From contig NZ_JAVXZY010000007.1 of the NCBI RefSeq assembly GCF_032337115.1, positions 230,192 to 294,191 of the forward strand: a stretch of 64,000 nt of DNA, read 5' to 3'. Below are positions 1 to 8,930 of this stretch, piece by piece; the first letter of the stretch is position 1; every line of letters begins with the position of its first letter. A program made the position numbers and the translations under genes. The notes beneath the pieces were generated by a model, which made no database searches, was not told where the DNA came from, and saw only the letters and a list, made by a program, of their open reading frames with translations. This DNA comes from Roseateles_C aquae (GTDB lineage: Bacteria > Pseudomonadota > Gammaproteobacteria > Burkholderiales > Burkholderiaceae_C).

Positions 1-1286
1 GTCACCAGCATCAGCGAGCGCTGCAGCAGCACGGCGATGCGCGGCCGGTCCGCCTGCAGGCCCAGCACGCAGTGGCGGCTGAAGCTGGCCATCGCATCGC
101 CCAGCAGGGTGATGCTGTCGAGCAGGTTCAGCGCAATCAGCGGCTTGCAGACATTCAGCTGCAGCTGGCCCTGCGCGGCGGCGATACCGATGGCCACGTC
201 GTGACCCATCACCTGGGCGCAGACCATGGCCAGCGCCTCGACCTGGGTCGGGTTCACCTTGCCCGGCATGATGGAGCTGCCGGCCTCGTTCTGCGGCAGC
301 AGCAGCTCGCCCAGTCCGGCGCGCGGGCCGCTGCCGAGCAGGCGGATGTCGTTGCCGATCTTGTTCAGGCTGATGGCCAGCTGGCGCAGCGCGGCGTGCA
401 CGGCGACCAGCGCCTCGTGCCCGGCCATCGCCGCAAACAGGTTTGGCGCCACCCGCCAGCGCACGCCGCTGCGCAGCGCCAGCCGGGCGCAGACCAGGCG
501 GGCAAAGGCCGGATCGGTGTTCAGCCCGGTGCCCACCGCGGTGCCGCCCAGCGCCAGCCCATGCAGGCCGGCCAGGCTGCGCCGCAGCGCGCGATCCGCC
601 AGGCCGAGTTGGGCGACAAAGGCGCTGAACTCCTGGCCCAGCGTCAGCGGCGTGGCGTCCTGCAGATGGGTGCGGCCGATCTTGACGATGCCGGCAAACT
701 CGCGCGCCTTGCCGCGCAGCGCCAGGCGCAGCTGGGTCAGCGCGCGACGCAGCGGCCCACAGGCCTGCAGCACGGCGATGTGCATGGCGCTGGGCATTAC
801 ATCGTTGGACGACTGGCCCCGATTGACCTCATCGTTCGGATGCACGGGTGGCGCCGACTTGTCGCGCCCCGCCAGCGCCGCTGAGGCCAGCCGGGCAATG
901 ACCTCGTTGACGTTCATATGCGACTGCGTGCCCGAGCCGGTCTGCCAGACCGAAAGCGGAAATTCGGCATCGAACTCGCCCTCTGCCACCCGGGCCGCAG
1001 CGGCCGCGATGGCAGCGGCCCGCTCGGCTGGCAGCAGCCCCAGCGCGGCATGCACCTCAGCGGCGGCGCGCTTGATCTCGGCCATCGCATGGATCAGCGC
1101 CAGCGGCATGCGCTGGGTGCCGATGGCGAAATGCTGCAGCGCGCGCTGCGTCTGTGCGCCCCACAGCGCCGTGGCGGGCAGCTCGATGGTGCCGAAGCCA
1201 TCATGCTCGGTTCTCAGCGTCGGCTGGGCATCGGGGCCGGCCGGCAGGGGCTGGCGCGTGGCGGTTTTCGGGGTGTGGGGGCGCAT
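1..1286 (-). CDS. fumC: Fumarate hydratase class II, 3' end cut by window
   Basis: Interconverts fumarate and (S)-malate in the TCA cycle (cytosolic homotetramer without an iron-sulfur cluster). The minus-strand frame runs from an ATG at 1286 off the left edge, giving 428 codons; about 35 C-terminal residues of the usual ~465 are missing. Visible motifs are WGAQTQRALQHF near the N-terminus, TGSGTQSHMNVNEV, HPNDEVNRGQSSND and the superfamily signature GSSIMPGKVNPTQ. The first ~20 residues before the conserved DGFGTIELPA segment are an extension, so the true start may be slightly downstream. The signatures separate it from argininosuccinate lyase; aspartase is less likely because of the WGAQTQR and fumarase-type HPND context. 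Confidence 0.95.
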   Translation of the reverse strand, partial: MRPHTPKTATRQPLPAGPDAQPTLRTEHDGFGTIELPATALWGAQTQRALQHFAIGTQRMPLALIHAMAEIKRAAAEVHAALGLLPAERAAAIAAAAARVAEGEFDAEFPLSVWQTGSGTQSHMNVNEVIARLASAALAGRDKSAPPVHPNDEVNRGQSSNDVMPSAMHIAVLQACGPLRRALTQLRLALRGKAREFAGIVKIGRTHLQDATPLTLGQEFSAFVAQLGLADRALRRSLAGLHGLALGGTAVGTGLNTDPAFARLVCARLALRSGVRWRVAPNLFAAMAGHEALVAVHAALRQLAISLNKIGNDIRLLGSGPRAGLGELLLPQNEAGSSIMPGKVNPTQVEALAMVCAQVMGHDVAIGIAAAQGQLQLNVCKPLIALNLLDSITLLGDAMASFSRHCVLGLQADRPRIAVLLQRSLMLV

Positions 1287-1328
1287 GGCAACTCCGCGGG
1301 CGGGGAGCCCCAGGCTGCGCCAGAAGGC

Positions 1329-2174
1329 TCAGGCCTGTCGGTGCGGCGGCGCACGCCGGTCCTGCCACCACAGCCAGGCTTCGTCAGCCAGCTGCGCCAG
1401 CTGGCCGCCGCGCCCCTGCAGCGCACGGCGCCGCCGGGCCAGCAGCGCTTGCAGGATGAAGTCGCTGCTGGCGGCCGGATCGCCACCCGCGGGCGCCAGC
1501 TGCAGTGCGCAGACCGTCAGCCCCTGCTGGCGATGCTCGCGCTGCAGGGCAATGCAGGCGCTCCCGAACGCCTGCGCCTCGGCCGGCGGCAGGGCATTGG
1601 CCAGCTGCGCCAGCACGCCGCCCGGCGCCAGGGCCGGCAGCCAGGCACGGCTCAGTGCCAGGGCGCTCGCCTGACCCTCAGGGGGCAGACCGTAGGCATT
1701 GATCAGCATGTCCAGCTTGGCGTCGCCGGCGGCCTGTAACGCGGCAACATCCTCCGCGCTTGAAAGCCGTTGCAGCCGTGGATGCTCAGGCAGCTCGGCA
1801 TCGCACTCGCCCACCAGCAGCAGCTCGGCCCCCTCGCGCAGCAAGGCCTGGCAGAGGGCCAACAGCCGGGCATCCCGCGGCACCGGCCCGGCGAGCAGCG
1901 CAACGTGTCGGCCAGCCAGGCTGCGCCCGGTGTGAACCTTGGGGCGGCGCAGCCGCGCCAGCACCGTCGGGCCGAGCAGCAGCACACCGAGCCAGAACGC
2001 GATCTCGCTGGCCACAAAGGCCGAGACCGACAGCCCCAGGCGTTGCGGCAGTTCCAGCGGCAGCGGCAACACAGGAATCACGAAGCTGGCGCCCCAAACC
2101 GGGAAGGACAGCGCCACCAGCAGCCAGCCCAGCCGTTGCAGGCCCCGCGAGGCCGGGCGATCAGCGCGCCTCAT
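1329..2174 (-). CDS. Membrane-anchored SDR-like protein with N-terminal 'suffix' TM domain
   Basis: 281 aa from ATG 2174. Residues ~10-70 hold two hydrophobic helices in a pattern (RLGWLLVALSFPVWG ... FWLGVLLLGPTVLARLR) that resembles the 'transporter suffix' domain, a short segment usually found at the end of RND or MFS transporters. The remaining ~200 residues look like a Rossmann/short-chain-dehydrogenase fold: a beta-alpha start at GRHVALLAGP and an LDMLINAYGLPP strand equivalent to the NAG motif. A clear TGxxxGIG motif and a Tyr-x3-Lys dyad are not visible, so catalytic activity is doubtful. It overlaps the upstream DUF2834 gene by 14 bp, implying co-transcription. Function unknown. Confidence 0.7.
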   Translation of the reverse strand: MRRADRPASRGLQRLGWLLVALSFPVWGASFVIPVLPLPLELPQRLGLSVSAFVASEIAFWLGVLLLGPTVLARLRRPKVHTGRSLAGRHVALLAGPVPRDARLLALCQALLREGAELLLVGECDAELPEHPRLQRLSSAEDVAALQAAGDAKLDMLINAYGLPPEGQASALALSRAWLPALAPGGVLAQLANALPPAEAQAFGSACIALQREHRQQGLTVCALQLAPAGGDPAASSDFILQALLARRRRALQGRGGQLAQLADEAWLWWQDRRAPPHRQA

Positions 2175-2475
2175 CACTGGCTTCCCGTAGATAGAGGTAG
2201 AGCGGCAGGGCCAGCGACACGCCAACGCCGAACAAGGCCAGCACGGGCAACCAGGGCCGGCGCAGCGGCCGGCGCCGCTGCTCATGCGCCATCATCGCCA
2301 GCAGTGCGATGCCCGACACCAGCACATCGGCCCAGGCAAAGGCCGCCACGGGCTGCTCGGCAATTGACGCCCAGAGCAGCTGCAAGGCCAGACCATGGCT
2401 GGCCAACCACGGCGCAAACAAGGCATAGGGCAGCACGGTGCCCGCCACGCAGAGCAGCAAATAGAGTTTTTTCAC
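2161..2475 (-). CDS. DUF2834 small membrane protein
   Basis: 104 aa with about three transmembrane segments. The start KKLYLLLCVAGTVLPYALF and the end WLPVLALFGVGVSLALPLYLYLRE match the DUF2834 pattern as I know it. I prefer the GTG at 2475, where a GAGGGAGA Shine-Dalgarno lies about 8 bases upstream, over a longer in-frame start at 2541. Function of the family is unknown. It is the first gene of a two-gene minus-strand unit with the SDR-like protein. Confidence 0.75.
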   Translation of the reverse strand: MKKLYLLLCVAGTVLPYALFAPWLASHGLALQLLWASIAEQPVAAFAWADVLVSGIALLAMMAHEQRRRPLRRPWLPVLALFGVGVSLALPLYLYLREASDEAR

Positions 2476-2623
2476 TCCTGGTTCTCCCTCGGCTGGAATT
2501 CTGTTCCTCTGGACCCGCATCCTCGCATGAGCAGATGTCAATCCACAGCCCCTGGGTAGGCAGCCCGTGCCGCTTCGGCGACACTGCTTCGGTGGCCAGC
2601 CCGCTGGCCGCTGCGGAGCCCCG

Positions 2624-3811
2624 ATGGATGCGCCCTCCCAGACCCCCTACAGCCAGCAGCTGCGCGACGGCTTTCGCGCGCTGCGCTTTGGGCCGGCGCT
2701 GGAGGCCGAGTACCGCGCCTATTGCAGTCAGGGCCTGCTCACGCGCTTTCGCCTGACGGCCCTGCTGGCGCTGCTGGTCTGGCTGCTGTTTTGCGCCTCG
2801 GACTTTCTGCGCATCGGCTGGACGCCGGCGCCCGAGCTGCCGCAGGCCGTGCTTGAAGAGCTGCGCCTGGCCCGGCTGCTGGCCTTGGCGACCATGCTGG
2901 CCGCCACACTGTACGTGCAGTTCAGCGGCTCGGTCGAACGTGCGCAGCTGGCCATGCTGGCGATCGGCTATGCCGTGGCCACCGGTGCGGCCTATGGCAT
3001 CTACTGCTACAAGCAGCTGCATCTTCCGCATGAAAGCAGCATGCTGGTGATCGCGATGATGGCGCTGTTCATCCCGATTGGCGCCCGCATGCGCTGGCAT
3101 CTGGGCCTGGCACTGTCCTATATCGCCGCCGTGGTCTTGATGACGCTGCTGGCGCCCAACAAGGCGTTACGCATCGAAATGGCCGGCATCGTGATCGCGC
3201 TGCTGCTGGCCCTGGTGATCTGCACGCTGAGCGCCTACTGGCGCGAATACCTGCACCGCGAGCAATTCCTCTACCGCGGCGATGCCCAGTGGCTGGCGCT
3301 GCGTGACGAGATGACCGGCCTGTCCAACCGCCGCATGTTCAACCACCACCTGGACACGGTGATGCGCCAGGCCCAGCGCGAGGGGCAGCGCGTGGCCCTG
3401 CTCCTGCTGGACGTCGATCACTTCAAGCTCTACAACGACCGCTATGGCCATGCCGCCGGCGACCGCGCGCTGCAAACGGTGGCCGCGGTGCTGCAGTCCT
3501 TCGCACTGCGGCCGCTGGACCTGGCCGCCCGCCTCGGCGGCGAGGAAATGGCCCTGGTGCTGTACGACCCGCAGCCCAGCCACGCCGCCGAGGTCGCGCA
3601 GGCGCTGGTCGACGCGATTGCCGCGCGCCGGCTGCCACACGAGGCCTCGCCGGTCGCGCCGGTGCTGACGGTCAGCCTGGGCTGCGCCCTGCTGCGCAAG
3701 GACGACAACCCCGACCGCTTCTACCGCCGTGCCGACGCCCTGCTCTACCAGGCCAAGGGCAGCGGCCGCAATCGCTGCTGCGTGGATGGGGTGTTGCGGC
3801 CGGCTGCCTGA
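2624..3811 (+). CDS. Membrane diguanylate cyclase (GGDEF)
   Basis: 395 aa. The N-terminal ~200 residues hold several hydrophobic helices (a generic multi-TM sensory domain). The C-terminal GGDEF domain begins at LRDEMTGLSNRRMF, has the LLDVDHFKLYNDRYGHAAGD metal/substrate segment and a GGEEM active-site loop, a permissible variant of GGDEF. An inhibitory I-site RPLD sits exactly five residues before GGEEM, so product inhibition by c-di-GMP is expected. The ATG at 2624 has GGAG about 6 bases upstream and is preferred over an in-frame ATG at 2567. It makes c-di-GMP from two GTP at the inner membrane. It converges with the copper cluster with only 3 bp between stops. Confidence 0.9.
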   Translation: MDAPSQTPYSQQLRDGFRALRFGPALEAEYRAYCSQGLLTRFRLTALLALLVWLLFCASDFLRIGWTPAPELPQAVLEELRLARLLALATMLAATLYVQFSGSVERAQLAMLAIGYAVATGAAYGIYCYKQLHLPHESSMLVIAMMALFIPIGARMRWHLGLALSYIAAVVLMTLLAPNKALRIEMAGIVIALLLALVICTLSAYWREYLHREQFLYRGDAQWLALRDEMTGLSNRRMFNHHLDTVMRQAQREGQRVALLLLDVDHFKLYNDRYGHAAGDRALQTVAAVLQSFALRPLDLAARLGGEEMALVLYDPQPSHAAEVAQALVDAIAARRLPHEASPVAPVLTVSLGCALLRKDDNPDRFYRRADALLYQAKGSGRNRCCVDGVLRPAA

Positions 3812-3814
3812 GCC

Positions 3815-5068
3815 TCAGTGCTCGCCACGCTCCCAGCTGAGCGCCAGCCGCACGGCCGTGTAGCTGCTGCGCTGCCCGCCGTTGGCGTCGGCACGTTCCT
3901 GCCCGGCCTCCAGGTACAACGTGGCCTGATCGGCGCAGCGCCAGGCCAGCATCAGGCTGCTGCGCTGCAGCGGTGCATAACGATCCAGGCCCGCGTCCAG
4001 CGCGAGCAGATTGGCACCTGGGCCGATCAGTGCCTGGCGCGCGCTGAGCCGCTCATGACGCAGCCCCGCTTCCCAGGCCGGCGCCAGCTGCCAGAGCGCC
4101 TGCAGCCAGCCGCCGCGGTTGCGCCCGCGGTAGCTGCCCTGGCCATTGCGCGATTGCAGATCGCCGCTTTCATTGCGCCACAGCAAGGCAGCGCTGACGC
4201 TGAGCGGCAGCGGCGCTGAGCGCCATTGCGCGCTCAAGCCGCGCAGCCGCGCATCACCATCAAAGCAGACCACCTGATTCAGTGCCGTATCACAGGCCGG
4301 TGCCTGATGGCTGTGCGCGCCGCTGCTGCTGATGAAGCGGCTGCCGCGGCTGCGCACCTGGATGTCGGCGGCAAAGGCGTCCAAAGCCCAGTCTCCCCAG
4401 GCGCCGTCGCCACTCAGGCCCAGATGCAGGCTGGGTGCCACCGGGCTGTCCTGGCCGGCCGGGAACATGCGGCCGGGCACGCCACGGCCCGACCACAGGC
4501 CCAGATCGGCGCGCCAGTCCAAGCCGGCCAGCGGCAGCTGCAGACTGGCCTGCAGGCCGTCGGCAATCCAGTCGCCATCGGTCTGCGCCGCCTTGGCCAG
4601 CGGCATCAGGCCGAAGCGATCCAGATGCCCGGCCGGGCCGATCACCGGCCCTTGAGCCGGCGACTGCCGGCCCAGCGCCAGCGACCAGGCCAGCGCGCCA
4701 CGCTGCTGCTGCCAGCGCAGCGAGGCGGCTTCCAGATGGCTGGGGTCGCGGCCATGCGCGCCCACGGCCAGTTCGGCGCTCCAGGCCGGATTGAAGCGCC
4801 AGCCCGCCGCCAGCACGCCGTGCTCGAGCTGGCCGCCGCGCTGGTCGACGCCCGGATCGCCGCGCATCAGCAGGCCCGGCAGGCCTTGCGAGGGCAGCAG
4901 CTCGCTCGCATTCAGCTGGGCGAGCACCACTTGCGCGCGCAGCCGGCCGCCGGCCGTGTCCGGCACCACGGCATGCTCGTCATCATGGGCTTGCGCGCCG
5001 CTGCTGAGACTCAGCAGTGCGGCCAGCAGCAGGGAGGGGAGTCGGCTATTTCGGGAATGGATCGGCAT
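3815..5068 (-). CDS. Putative outer-membrane beta-barrel of the copper cluster
   Basis: 417 aa with a clear signal peptide (LLLAALLSLSSGAQA then HDDEHAVVP). The rest is rich in alternating aromatic/hydrophobic segments separated by Gly/Asp/Gln-rich turns (for example AWSLALGRQSP, WLQALWQLAPAWEAGLRHERL) and ends in SYTAVRLALSWERGEH, which suggests a porin-like barrel. The mature N-terminus HDDEH could bind a metal. It overlaps the 3' end of the MbnH gene by 23 bp and is the last gene of the minus-strand copper cluster, so it may carry copper or a copper ligand across the outer membrane. No specific family is recognised; porin is inference. Confidence 0.65.
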   Translation of the reverse strand: MPIHSRNSRLPSLLLAALLSLSSGAQAHDDEHAVVPDTAGGRLRAQVVLAQLNASELLPSQGLPGLLMRGDPGVDQRGGQLEHGVLAAGWRFNPAWSAELAVGAHGRDPSHLEAASLRWQQQRGALAWSLALGRQSPAQGPVIGPAGHLDRFGLMPLAKAAQTDGDWIADGLQASLQLPLAGLDWRADLGLWSGRGVPGRMFPAGQDSPVAPSLHLGLSGDGAWGDWALDAFAADIQVRSRGSRFISSSGAHSHQAPACDTALNQVVCFDGDARLRGLSAQWRSAPLPLSVSAALLWRNESGDLQSRNGQGSYRGRNRGGWLQALWQLAPAWEAGLRHERLSARQALIGPGANLLALDAGLDRYAPLQRSSLMLAWRCADQATLYLEAGQERADANGGQRSSYTAVRLALSWERGEH

Positions 5069-6230
5069 GGCGGGGCGAGGTCAGGAATTCCTCGTCGGTC
5101 AGGGTGCGGAGGAAGGCGACGATGTCGGCCTTGTCCTGCTCGCTCAGATTGATCTGGGCGACCAGGGCGCTCTTGTTGGGGTGCTGGCGGCCATCGCCGG
5201 CATGGGGGCCGCTCACGATATTGCGGCCACCGGCGGCGTAGAAGTCCAGCACCGCCTCCAGCGAGGGGATGGAGCCATCGTGCATATAGGGTGCGGTCTT
5301 GGCCACATTGCGCAGGCTGGGCGCGCGGAAGCGGCCCATATCGCTGGCCTCGCCGCTCAGCTCGAAGAGGCCGCGGTTGGGCGCCGGGAAGGCGCCGGTG
5401 CCGCCGATGTTGTAGAGCCCGGTGTTGTGAAACGGTATCTCCAGCACCCGGGTGTTGGCGTGCACGACCTGGTCGTTGAAGTTGAAGCTGCCATGGCAAT
5501 GGAAGCACTCGGCCTTCTCGCCGAAGAACAGGCGCTGGCCGCGCTGCTCCTGCTCGCTGAGCGTGGTCTTGCCCTGCAGCGCCTGGTCGTAGCGGCTGTT
5601 GGCCGAGATCAGCGAGCGCTGGAAGCTGGCCACCGCCTTGGTGATATGGGGCCAGCTGATTGCATCGGCGTTGCCCGGAAAGGCAGCCGCAAACTTGGCC
5701 TGGTAGAGCGGCAGATCCTTGATCCGTTGCAGCACCTCCAGTTTGTTCGCATCGTTGATGCCCATCTCGACCGGATTGCTGCCGAACACCGGCACCGGGA
5801 ACTGCTGCTCCAGGCTGGTGACCGACTTGTTGGCCCAGGTCAGCGTCGGGCTGTAGGCGATATTGGCCAGATGCTGGGCGCTGCGCGGGTGCATCTCACC
5901 GGTCGAGCCGATGGCTTGGGCGCGGCCGTCGGTGAAGGCCAGCGCCTGCTGGTGGCAGCTGGCACAGGCCATCGTGCCGTTGCCGGAGAGCCGCCGGTCA
6001 TAGAACAGGAAGCGGCCGAGGTCGACCTTCTCGACCGACATCGGGTTGTCCTCGGGCACCTTGGGCGTCGGGAAATAGCTGGGCAGCTGCCACTGCCAGT
6101 TGCTGCCCGGTGGCGCCGGCGGTGTGGTGTCCACCACCGTGACGCCGCCGCTGCCACCGCCGCAGCCGCTCAGCAGCAGGGCGGTGGCCAAGGGCAGCCA
6201 GGCCAGCAAATTTGCGTGCTTGGCTGACAT
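5046..6230 (-). CDS. mbnH: MbnH-family di-heme oxidase (MauG/cytochrome c peroxidase-like)
   Basis: 394 aa lipoprotein-like protein (LLLSGC, lipid Cys ~23) with two c-type haem sites, CASCH (C89/C92/H93) and CFHCH (C242/C245/H246), and the MauG-type C-terminal region (FRAPSLRNVAKTAPYMHDGS). Members of the MbnH family oxidise a tryptophan of the partner MbnP to kynurenine, which makes its copper site; here the partner gene lies 4 bp upstream. The ATG at 6230 is chosen because the upstream frame is shadow sequence of the MbnP gene. Acts in the periplasm or on a membrane face. A generic cytochrome c peroxidase is the alternative, but pairing with the MbnP gene favours MbnH. Confidence 0.9.
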   Translation of the reverse strand: MSAKHANLLAWLPLATALLLSGCGGGSGGVTVVDTTPPAPPGSNWQWQLPSYFPTPKVPEDNPMSVEKVDLGRFLFYDRRLSGNGTMACASCHQQALAFTDGRAQAIGSTGEMHPRSAQHLANIAYSPTLTWANKSVTSLEQQFPVPVFGSNPVEMGINDANKLEVLQRIKDLPLYQAKFAAAFPGNADAISWPHITKAVASFQRSLISANSRYDQALQGKTTLSEQEQRGQRLFFGEKAECFHCHGSFNFNDQVVHANTRVLEIPFHNTGLYNIGGTGAFPAPNRGLFELSGEASDMGRFRAPSLRNVAKTAPYMHDGSIPSLEAVLDFYAAGGRNIVSGPHAGDGRQHPNKSALVAQINLSEQDKADIVAFLRTLTDEEFLTSPRHADPFPK

Positions 6231-6234
6231 GGGC

Positions 6235-7194
6235 TTACTTCGCAATGGCGCGGAACACCGATTGCGCCGTGGCCGCCTGGCCGCCGGTGGCCAGATCGAG
6301 ACCGAACTTGCCGAAGAGGGCCGGGCAGTCCAGATCCGAGGTGGCCGACATGCAGCCGACCGCGTCGTTCTGGTTCTTGCGGATGTCGGAGCCACTGAAC
6401 AGGCTGCCCAGGTCGATGGCGACCTGCTGCGTGCTCAGATTGAAGGGAATGCTGAACTGCGCCAGGTTCTTCTTGGCGCAGCTGTCGGTGCCATCGCCAG
6501 GGCCGGTGCAGTTGGTCGAGGCCAGGTGCAGGAAGTAGGTTGAGACGATCGAACTGCCGCCGCCCGAGGGTGTGCTGACGCCGCCGACCGGGTTCAGCTC
6601 GATCTTGGCGAACTTGCGACCGGCCTGCCAGGACCAGCCCATCGCCATCAGATCCAGCGGTGCCTTGGCGCTCATCACATCGGAATGGCTGAGCTTCTCC
6701 GGCACGCCGACGGTGGCCTTCAGCTGCGTGTAGGTGCCGGCCGGCACCGTGCCCTTGATGACGGCATTGGTGGCCGCCGTACCTTCGGCCGCGCAGGCGC
6801 CCTTGCCGTTTTCCAGATCGATCAGCACCACCTTGTCGTTGCCGCTGGTCAGCTGCCATTCATTGGCGGCCAGCGTCACCGGCACGGTCTCGCCCTTGTC
6901 ATTGACCAGGGCGATGTCGGTCAGGTAGACGCGCAGATCGGCCAGCTGGGCATCGGTGGCCGTGCTGCCCTGGCCCTTGACGCCGGACTCGCAAGTGACC
7001 GGCGTGTTGGCATTGTTGGCGACGGCGATGAAGGGAATGCTGATGTCGATCGGCGCTGGAGCAGGGGCTGGAGCCGGGGCCGGTGCCGGGGCCGGCGCGG
7101 GCGCGGGCGCATCGCTGCCGCCGCCGCAGGCGGCCAGGGCGAGCGCCAGCGGCGCCAGCAGTTGATAGGGCTTGGGGGCTTGAATGTGGCTCAT
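6235..7194 (-). CDS. mbnP: MbnP-family copper-binding lipoprotein
   Basis: 319 aa. A lipobox (ALAAC, Cys ~23) is followed by an Ala-Pro linker of about ten AP units (residues ~29-48), then a globular domain with six cysteines (about C68, C134, C229, C239, C281, C290) and a WSWQAGRKF segment with W187/W189, the type of Trp region oxidised by MbnH in the family. It matches the 'metallo-mystery pair, four-Cys motif' group as I know it. In characterised members, one Trp becomes kynurenine and takes part in Cu(I) binding. It lies directly upstream of the di-haem enzyme on the same strand. Copper binding is inferred from the family and context. Confidence 0.88.
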   Translation of the reverse strand: MSHIQAPKPYQLLAPLALALAACGGGSDAPAPAPAPAPAPAPAPAPAPIDISIPFIAVANNANTPVTCESGVKGQGSTATDAQLADLRVYLTDIALVNDKGETVPVTLAANEWQLTSGNDKVVLIDLENGKGACAAEGTAATNAVIKGTVPAGTYTQLKATVGVPEKLSHSDVMSAKAPLDLMAMGWSWQAGRKFAKIELNPVGGVSTPSGGGSSIVSTYFLHLASTNCTGPGDGTDSCAKKNLAQFSIPFNLSTQQVAIDLGSLFSGSDIRKNQNDAVGCMSATSDLDCPALFGKFGLDLATGGQAATAQSVFRAIAK

Positions 7195-7253
7195 GTCAGT
7201 GTTCTCAAAAACGTGGGTGATGGGGCCGCCTGCAGTGGCGACCCCGTGAGGGT

Positions 7254-7553
7254 TTAGCCGGCCGGTGGAAGTTCGCCCGTGCCAAGTGCCGCCGCGCTGT
7301 CGGGCGGCAAGTCATCGGCCAGGCCGGCGGCGACGGCGATGGCGTCATCGGGCGGCAGCAGCGCGGCGCCGAGCAGGGTTTCGGCCGGTGCGGGCGCAGG
7401 CGTCGGTGCCGGCGTGGGGGCAGGCGTGGGCGCGGGCGTCACGACATCGTCGGAGCCGCCGCAGCCGCTCAAGACGCCGGCGCAGGCCAGCAACAGTGCG
7501 CCCATCGGCGCCCGTGGGGGCAGCGTCGGCCGTGGGGTGAGGCGCGCGGCCAT
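7254..7553 (-). CDS. Small Ala-Pro-rich lipoprotein, hypothetical
   Basis: 99 aa. An N-terminal export segment ends in a lipobox (GVLSGC), followed by a PAPTPAPTPAP linker and a ~45-residue acidic tail. No domain is recognised. Its ATG overlaps the TGA of the YcnI-like gene in a TGATG junction, so translation is probably coupled. It has the same lipobox-plus-AP-linker layout as MbnP just downstream, so it may be an accessory surface lipoprotein of the copper cluster, or a decayed relative. Confidence 0.55.
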   Translation of the reverse strand: MAARLTPRPTLPPRAPMGALLLACAGVLSGCGGSDDVVTPAPTPAPTPAPTPAPAPAETLLGAALLPPDDAIAVAAGLADDLPPDSAAALGTGELPPAG

Positions 7554-8407
7554 CAGTACTTCACCCAGATGGTGTCGGTCGCGGTGATCACGCCGCCGGC
7601 CTTGCTGCCGAGATCGCTATAGGCCGTGTCCTTGGCGGCCAGGGCGCTGATCTTGGCCGCCGTGTTCGGGTTGGCGCTGTAGCCCGACTTGCCGACCCAG
7701 ACAATGGCCGCGTCACCAAAATAACTCTTCAGCTTGCCAGCCAGCGTGTTGCTGCCGGTGGTGGTGAAGTCGGCCACCGTCGAAGCATCGACGCTGAACT
7801 TGTTGAAGCCCTTGCGCTTGTCCGGGAAGACGATGATGGTCGGCGAATTGGCGCTGCCCCAGTCCATCACATAGTCGACGCCATTGCTCTTGCAGGTCTG
7901 CACGGTGCGGAACTGGTACTTCTTGATCGCCACATCGGCGGCCGAGGCGGCGGCCGGGAACTTCAGGCGCACGCTGATCTTGTAGAGCTGGTTGTCAGCC
8001 GTGGCGGCGTTCTGCTCGCCCGCGCCGCTGGACTTGCGCACCCAGCTCAGCTTGACGTTGCCATCAGCATCGGCGGCACTGATGCTGACGGTGCCGAACA
8101 GCCCATCCATCGCTGGGCGCAGCGAGGCCACGGTGGTGGCCGAGACGATGGCTGCGGGAATCGTCACCTCGATCTTGCTGGTGTCCAGATTGGCGCCGCT
8201 GAAGCTTGGCACGCTCTCGGCCGCGGTGCAGCCATGCGGAATGTTGAAGAGGATTTCGCTGGTGGTGTTGGCAATGCCAAAGGTGGCCTGGCCACCGACG
8301 CTGATGGGCGTGGTGACATTGCTGATGCCGACATGGGCGCCGGCTTGGGCGGCAGCGAGGCAGGCGGCGAGTGCCAGGGCGCTGCGGAAGGGCGTGAGCT
8401 TGTTCAT
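7553..8407 (-). CDS. YcnI/DUF1775-like periplasmic copper protein
   Basis: 284 aa with a signal peptide (SALALAACLAAAQAGA) expected to be cleaved before HVGISNV, leaving an N-terminal histidine as in YcnI-type copper proteins. The segments FNIPHGC and SKIEVTIPAAIVSAT resemble the DUF1775 core. The second half is longer than the family norm and unrecognised. It is followed in the cluster by the small lipoprotein and MbnP and preceded by copper-associated DUF2946 and PCuAC genes, which supports copper trafficking. The start ATG at 8407 is the one at the signal peptide; the longer frame upstream covers the divergent shadow of the next gene. Confidence 0.75.
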   Translation of the reverse strand: MNKLTPFRSALALAACLAAAQAGAHVGISNVTTPISVGGQATFGIANTTSEILFNIPHGCTAAESVPSFSGANLDTSKIEVTIPAAIVSATTVASLRPAMDGLFGTVSISAADADGNVKLSWVRKSSGAGEQNAATADNQLYKISVRLKFPAAASAADVAIKKYQFRTVQTCKSNGVDYVMDWGSANSPTIIVFPDKRKGFNKFSVDASTVADFTTTGSNTLAGKLKSYFGDAAIVWVGKSGYSANPNTAAKISALAAKDTAYSDLGSKAGGVITATDTIWVKY

Positions 8408-8513
8408 CGTGTTGAAAATCTGAAATGCGTGAAAAAAAGGAATGCGCGCAGGCGCAAGCCGCCGGGCCGATCTGCCGGCGAGCACGGTGCAGCTGCTTGT
8501 GGGGAAGAGGCCC

Positions 8514-8903
8514 TCAGGCCTGGGCAGGCGGGCCGCGTGGCCGGCTGCGCGGCCACGGCGTGAGCCGCGCCGGGTCTGCGCTGCGGGCCACCATGGCCGG
8601 CCGCGGTGTTGCGGATCTGATCGCCAGGCTCGGCGCCCGCACGGGCAGCGGGCTGGCTTCATGCAGCAGGCAGCATTGCGCGCAGCGCTCGCCGGCTGCC
8701 ACCAAGCCCTCATTGCCAGTGGCCGTGGCGGCCAGCGCCGGCGTGGCCGAGCAGACGCCAAGCGCCAGCATGTCGGCCTGGTAGTGGCGCAGCCCATGCA
8801 CTTGCAGGGCCAGCAGCGCCAGCATCAAGAACCAGGCGCCCAGGCGCGGCCAGGCCGCGCGACGGGGGCGCTGCGGCGGTGAGCTGGCGGGCCGGGTGCT
8901 CAT
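8514..8903 (-). CDS. DUF2946-like small protein
   Basis: 129 aa. One hydrophobic N-terminal helix (LGAWFLMLALLALQVHGL) is followed by a small cysteine-bearing segment GERCAQCCLLHEA, resembling the CxxC region of DUF2946 proteins that often sit beside copper genes. The C-terminal ~40 residues are Arg/Pro-rich and low in information. It lies between the PCuAC and YcnI-like genes on the same strand. The family assignment is by pattern only; function unknown, possibly copper binding. Confidence 0.6.
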   Translation of the reverse strand: MSTRPASSPPQRPRRAAWPRLGAWFLMLALLALQVHGLRHYQADMLALGVCSATPALAATATGNEGLVAAGERCAQCCLLHEASPLPVRAPSLAIRSATPRPAMVARSADPARLTPWPRSRPRGPPAQA

Positions 8904-8930
8904 GGTGATTTCAGCGTCGGGCAGTCAGGC

